This document shows positions 6,167 through 8,089 of a stretch of DNA of 8,089 nucleotides, piece after piece. The position numbers were made by a program, and so were the translations under genes. The notes beneath the pieces were generated by a model. It had not been told where the DNA came from. It made no database searches and saw nothing but the letters and a program-made list of their open reading frames with translations. The DNA is taken from positions 1 through 8,089 of the forward strand of contig CANTGP010000124.1 of NCBI GenBank assembly GCA_947653315.1. Direction: 5' to 3'. Position 1 is the first letter of the stretch; every line of letters begins with the position of its first letter. This stretch comes from an uncultured Lachnospiraceae bacterium (GTDB taxonomy: Bacteria; Bacillota; Clostridia; Lachnospirales; Lachnospiraceae).

Positions 6167-6511
6167 ATGCCGTTTATAAATTCAAGGGTAAGCGTGCGGG
6201 TGACGGCGGGGCAGCAGGAAGCCGTAAAGGAAAAGCTGGGAAAGGCGATTTCCATTATTCCGGGTAAGTCCGAGAAATGGCTGATGGTGGAATTTGCCGA
6301 TAACTGCGACTTATATTTCCAGGGAAACCGGGAGCAGCCTTCGGCGTTTGTGGAGGTAAAGGTATTCGGCAGAATCCCGGCGGAATGTTTGGATGAGATG
6401 ACGGAGACGGTCTGTGGTATATACGAAACGGAGCTGCGGATTCCGAAGGACCGTGTCTATGTAAAATACGAGGAAAGCGATAAATGGGGATGGAACGGAA
6501 CAAATTTTTAG
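6167..6511 (+). CDS. MIF-like tautomerase (phenylpyruvate/dopachrome tautomerase family)
   Basis: A 114-residue protein of the usual MIF length. Met is followed by Pro2, the catalytic N-terminal proline after Met removal. Other family marks are PGKSEKWLM (32-40, with the active-site Lys34), AFVEVKVFG (60-68), the DRVYVKY segment (95-101) with the conserved Tyr98, and WGWNGTNF at the C-terminus, matching the GWN-x-x-TF end of animal MIF. The residue equivalent to Asn97 of human MIF reads Lys. Family members form trimers and isomerise phenylpyruvate or related keto-enol substrates; the true bacterial substrate is unknown. No signal peptide is present. The ATG at 6167 has AAAGGA eight bases upstream. 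The 3' end overlaps the lipoprotein gene by 28 bp, implying translational coupling. Confidence 0.92.
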   Translation: MPFINSRVSVRVTAGQQEAVKEKLGKAISIIPGKSEKWLMVEFADNCDLYFQGNREQPSAFVEVKVFGRIPAECLDEMTETVCGIYETELRIPKDRVYVKYEESDKWGWNGTNF

Positions 6512-7662
6512 GTATCATAATTCTGCTGCTTTTTTCCATGGCAGGCTGCGGAAAACAGGCGCAGACGGCAGGAGCCGTACAGGATGGACGGGAAGCGGCG
6601 GAAGCCGGAACGGAAACTTTCCAAACGGCGGCCGATTCCCCTGTCGCCGGAAAGAAAGTGGCATACATACTGAATATGGCTTCCAGCGAGATTTTCCAAC
6701 TCTGTGCCGATCGGTGCGTGGAAACGGCGGAAAAGCTGGGGATGTCCTGCGACGTGTTTTTTTCCGGCGGGGACGACGCCCTTTTTCAAAATTATATCGC
6801 AACATGTGCATCGGAAGGATATGACGGACTGTTTGTGTCGCACGGGGGACAGGATTATTCTTATAAGTTTTTACGGGATATATTGGAAGCCTACCCGGAT
6901 TTAAAAATCGTGACCTTTGATACCCGGTTTCAGGATGTTTCGGGACAGACGCAGAAGATAAAAGGAGTGACCCAGTTCTTTCAGGATGATGAAGGATTGG
7001 CAGCGGATTTGTTGGAATATCTGTGCGGGGAACTGTATCCGGACAGGGAGCAGGTGAACCTAATCAAAGTGTGGGTGGGACCGGATTATCTTGCCGCTTT
7101 TGACAGACGGGAAACAGGGTATCAGGAATATGAGGGAAGCGGGAAAATTCATACGCTGGAAGTCATCGGCCCTGCGGATTATGATAACGTGACCGCGTCC
7201 ATGTACGAAGTGATGGGCGAAACGCTGAAAAAATACGGCGAAGGGGAAGTGGACGGCATTTGGGTTGCTTACGATGCCTATGCCCAGGGGTGTTACCAGG
7301 CATTGAAAGAGTCGGGAAAGGATATTCCGCTGGTATCGGCGGATATCTGTAATAAGGATATCCAATATATGCTGGAGGAAGATTCCCCTTGGAAAGCATG
7401 TGCCTGTACGGATTTCGGTGCAAACGGGGAACAGGGAATCCGCATCCTTGCACTGGAAATAAACGGTGATTACGGGGATATTAAGGATCCGGCGACGGGA
7501 GTGTCCGCCGATTATATGGAGATGCCCGCAGCCCTTATTACGCAGGACATGCTCGAAGCGGATACGGCAATTACGAATCTTTACGATATAGCGCCAAAAC
7601 AGTACGGCTCCGTGGAAAATTTTGTGACGAATGACTGGCTGGAGAAATGTATCGGGTATTAG
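6484..7662 (+). CDS. Lipoprotein, periplasmic-binding-protein-like (sugar-type, Peripla_BP_4)
   Basis: A 392-residue protein starting inside the tautomerase gene (ATG 6484, or ATG 6490 two codons later; GAGG at 6470-6473). Residues 5-21 are a short signal peptide (NKF, then IIILLLFSMAG) and Cys22 is the likely lipidated residue, although the lipobox MAGC has Met at -3. A low-complexity linker (24-55) leads to a type I periplasmic-binding fold from about residue 57: KKVAYILNM first strand, DGLFVSH (114-120), KIVTFDT (141-147), DGIWVAYDAYAQGCYQAL (257-274) and IPLVSADI (281-288). These match ribose/galactose-type binding proteins, which capture a ligand outside the membrane. No permease or ATPase gene follows, so it may serve a remote transporter or act as a sensor subunit. 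The ligand cannot be predicted. Confidence 0.85.
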   Translation: MGMERNKFLGIIILLLFSMAGCGKQAQTAGAVQDGREAAEAGTETFQTAADSPVAGKKVAYILNMASSEIFQLCADRCVETAEKLGMSCDVFFSGGDDALFQNYIATCASEGYDGLFVSHGGQDYSYKFLRDILEAYPDLKIVTFDTRFQDVSGQTQKIKGVTQFFQDDEGLAADLLEYLCGELYPDREQVNLIKVWVGPDYLAAFDRRETGYQEYEGSGKIHTLEVIGPADYDNVTASMYEVMGETLKKYGEGEVDGIWVAYDAYAQGCYQALKESGKDIPLVSADICNKDIQYMLEEDSPWKACACTDFGANGEQGIRILALEINGDYGDIKDPATGVSADYMEMPAALITQDMLEADTAITNLYDIAPKQYGSVENFVTNDWLEKCIGY

Positions 7663-7858
7663 ATCGTGTGGGAGGCGCGGATAAAAGCGTTTCCCATGCC
7701 GGATTTTGGGTCGCGGCTGCTTTTTCCCTGCCTGCCGGCTGTCTTGTCTCTCTCTTTGGGTACTTTAGCGGTTAAAACCGTGGAGGGAAGTGCCTTAAGA
7801 GAGGGGCGAGGCGGAGCGGCAGGCAGGGAAAGGGCGGCCGTGGGAGACTGTGTATGAT
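7663..7858. other. Convergent intergenic region dominated by one long hairpin
   Basis: Between two convergent genes, this 196-bp gap has no credible ORF. Open frames on both strands here come from the palindrome. The first 48 bases carry no signal I recognise, and the rest is the hairpin element. Confidence 0.6.
7711..7843 (+). repeat. 133-base near-continuous hairpin in the 3' region of the lipoprotein gene
   Basis: Nested arms: 7711-7737 with 7817-7843 (27 pairs including five G.U), a bulged middle segment (7739-7745 with 7808-7816), 7746-7756 with 7797-7807 (11 pairs, two G.U), 7759-7765 with 7788-7794 (7 pairs, one G.U), and an apex CGGTT/AACCG (7769-7773 with 7776-7780). All non-Watson-Crick positions in these arms are G.U in a + transcript and would be A-C mismatches in a minus transcript. 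It has no 3' T-tract. It may stop or protect the + strand mRNA, or be a repeat element of the genome. Confidence 0.75.
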
Positions 7859-8089
7859 TCACATGAGTGAGCGGACGGAATCAATATAATAATCCAAAAG
7901 TTCATGGAGCCAATCCTGCAGTACCGAAAACCGAAACCCCAAGGTGTTTGCCCGTTCCGTATTGATGCTGTATTCCGGTGTTCCGTTATACGGGGCATTT
8001 TCTCCGGTCAAATCCATGATCGCCTTTGTTCCTGTTTTCTTTTCCAGTTCTTCACCTGCCAGTGGTGTATCCTCTTCTATGATCTCAAT
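7859..8089 (-). CDS. C-terminal fragment of a minus-strand gene, probably NAD-dependent epimerase/dehydratase-like oxidoreductase; 5' partial
   Basis: On the minus strand the frame from 8089 is open for 76 codons to a TGA at 7859-7861. The only internal ATGs are too late for a real start, so the gene enters from beyond the window. The peptide contains a GENAPYNGTPEYSIN segment (residues 30-44 of the fragment), then NTERANTLGFRFSVLQDW and LLDYYIDSV near the end. A long sequence with compositional balance, Tyr/Asp-rich ending and SINT-x-x-A-x-x-LGF pattern is protein-like and recalls C-termini of extended short-chain dehydrogenase/epimerase proteins, where a modified residue, strand and helix close the substrate domain. 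This is recalled by eye and is moderately uncertain. It is convergent with the lipoprotein gene, the hairpin lying between them. Confidence 0.7.
   Translation of the reverse strand: MEIIEEDTPLAGEELEKKTGTKAIMDLTGENAPYNGTPEYSINTERANTLGFRFSVLQDWLHELLDYYIDSVRSLM

Noticed and set aside
7666..7862. Open frames on both strands through the long hairpin
   Set aside because: Both arise from the palindromic, GC-rich sequence; neither has a credible ribosome binding site or protein-like sequence.
7795..7998. 67-codon minus-strand frame
   Set aside because: It is out of frame with the better-supported minus-strand gene ending at 7859 and runs into the hairpin.

Overview
The window looks like a chromosomal segment of a gut-type Firmicute, probably Lachnospiraceae or a close clostridial relative. 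This rests on moderate GC content, strong AGGAGG-type ribosome binding sites, ATG/GTG starts, a DUF6485-like cysteine-rich miniprotein, and large palindromic intergenic repeats. The assignment is an inference from style and gene content. No rRNA, tRNA or CRISPR array is visible.

Region 1 (1-5748, all + strand) begins with the C-terminal part of a nonribosomal peptide synthetase or A-T-R reductase: the end of an adenylation domain, a carrier protein and a terminal thioester reductase. Such an enzyme releases its product as an aldehyde or alcohol. A membrane-bound SpoIIE/PP2C-type serine phosphatase follows 28 bp later. After a 543-bp repeat-rich spacer comes an unusual protein: a degenerate GHKL/RsbW-like ATPase domain fused to a divergent SDF (dicarboxylate symporter) membrane domain. 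It is followed 23 bp later by a small stand-alone cyclic-nucleotide-binding-fold protein with a GTG start. Together these resemble a small-molecule synthesis gene joined to a sensing and signalling cassette. The transporter lacks residues needed for canonical sodium and dicarboxylate binding, so it may be a sensor. This is the most likely candidate for an undescribed system in the window.

The spacer at 3107-3649 holds a long imperfect palindrome. A 160-bp MITE-like element with 17-bp terminal inverted repeats and TA duplications sits in its left arm. A separate hairpin repeat and a purine-rich, G-quadruplex-prone tract then lead into the transporter gene.

Region 2 (5749-7662, + strand) has its own extended -10 promoter. 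It encodes a 64-residue cysteine-rich protein, a MIF/phenylpyruvate-tautomerase homologue, and an orphan lipoprotein of the sugar-binding-protein fold whose start overlaps the tautomerase gene by 28 bp.

Region 3 (7663-8089) holds a very long hairpin whose mismatches are all G.U-compatible only in the + transcript. Convergent to it is the C-terminal end of a minus-strand gene with no internal start long enough to stand out, probably an NAD-dependent epimerase/dehydratase-type protein.
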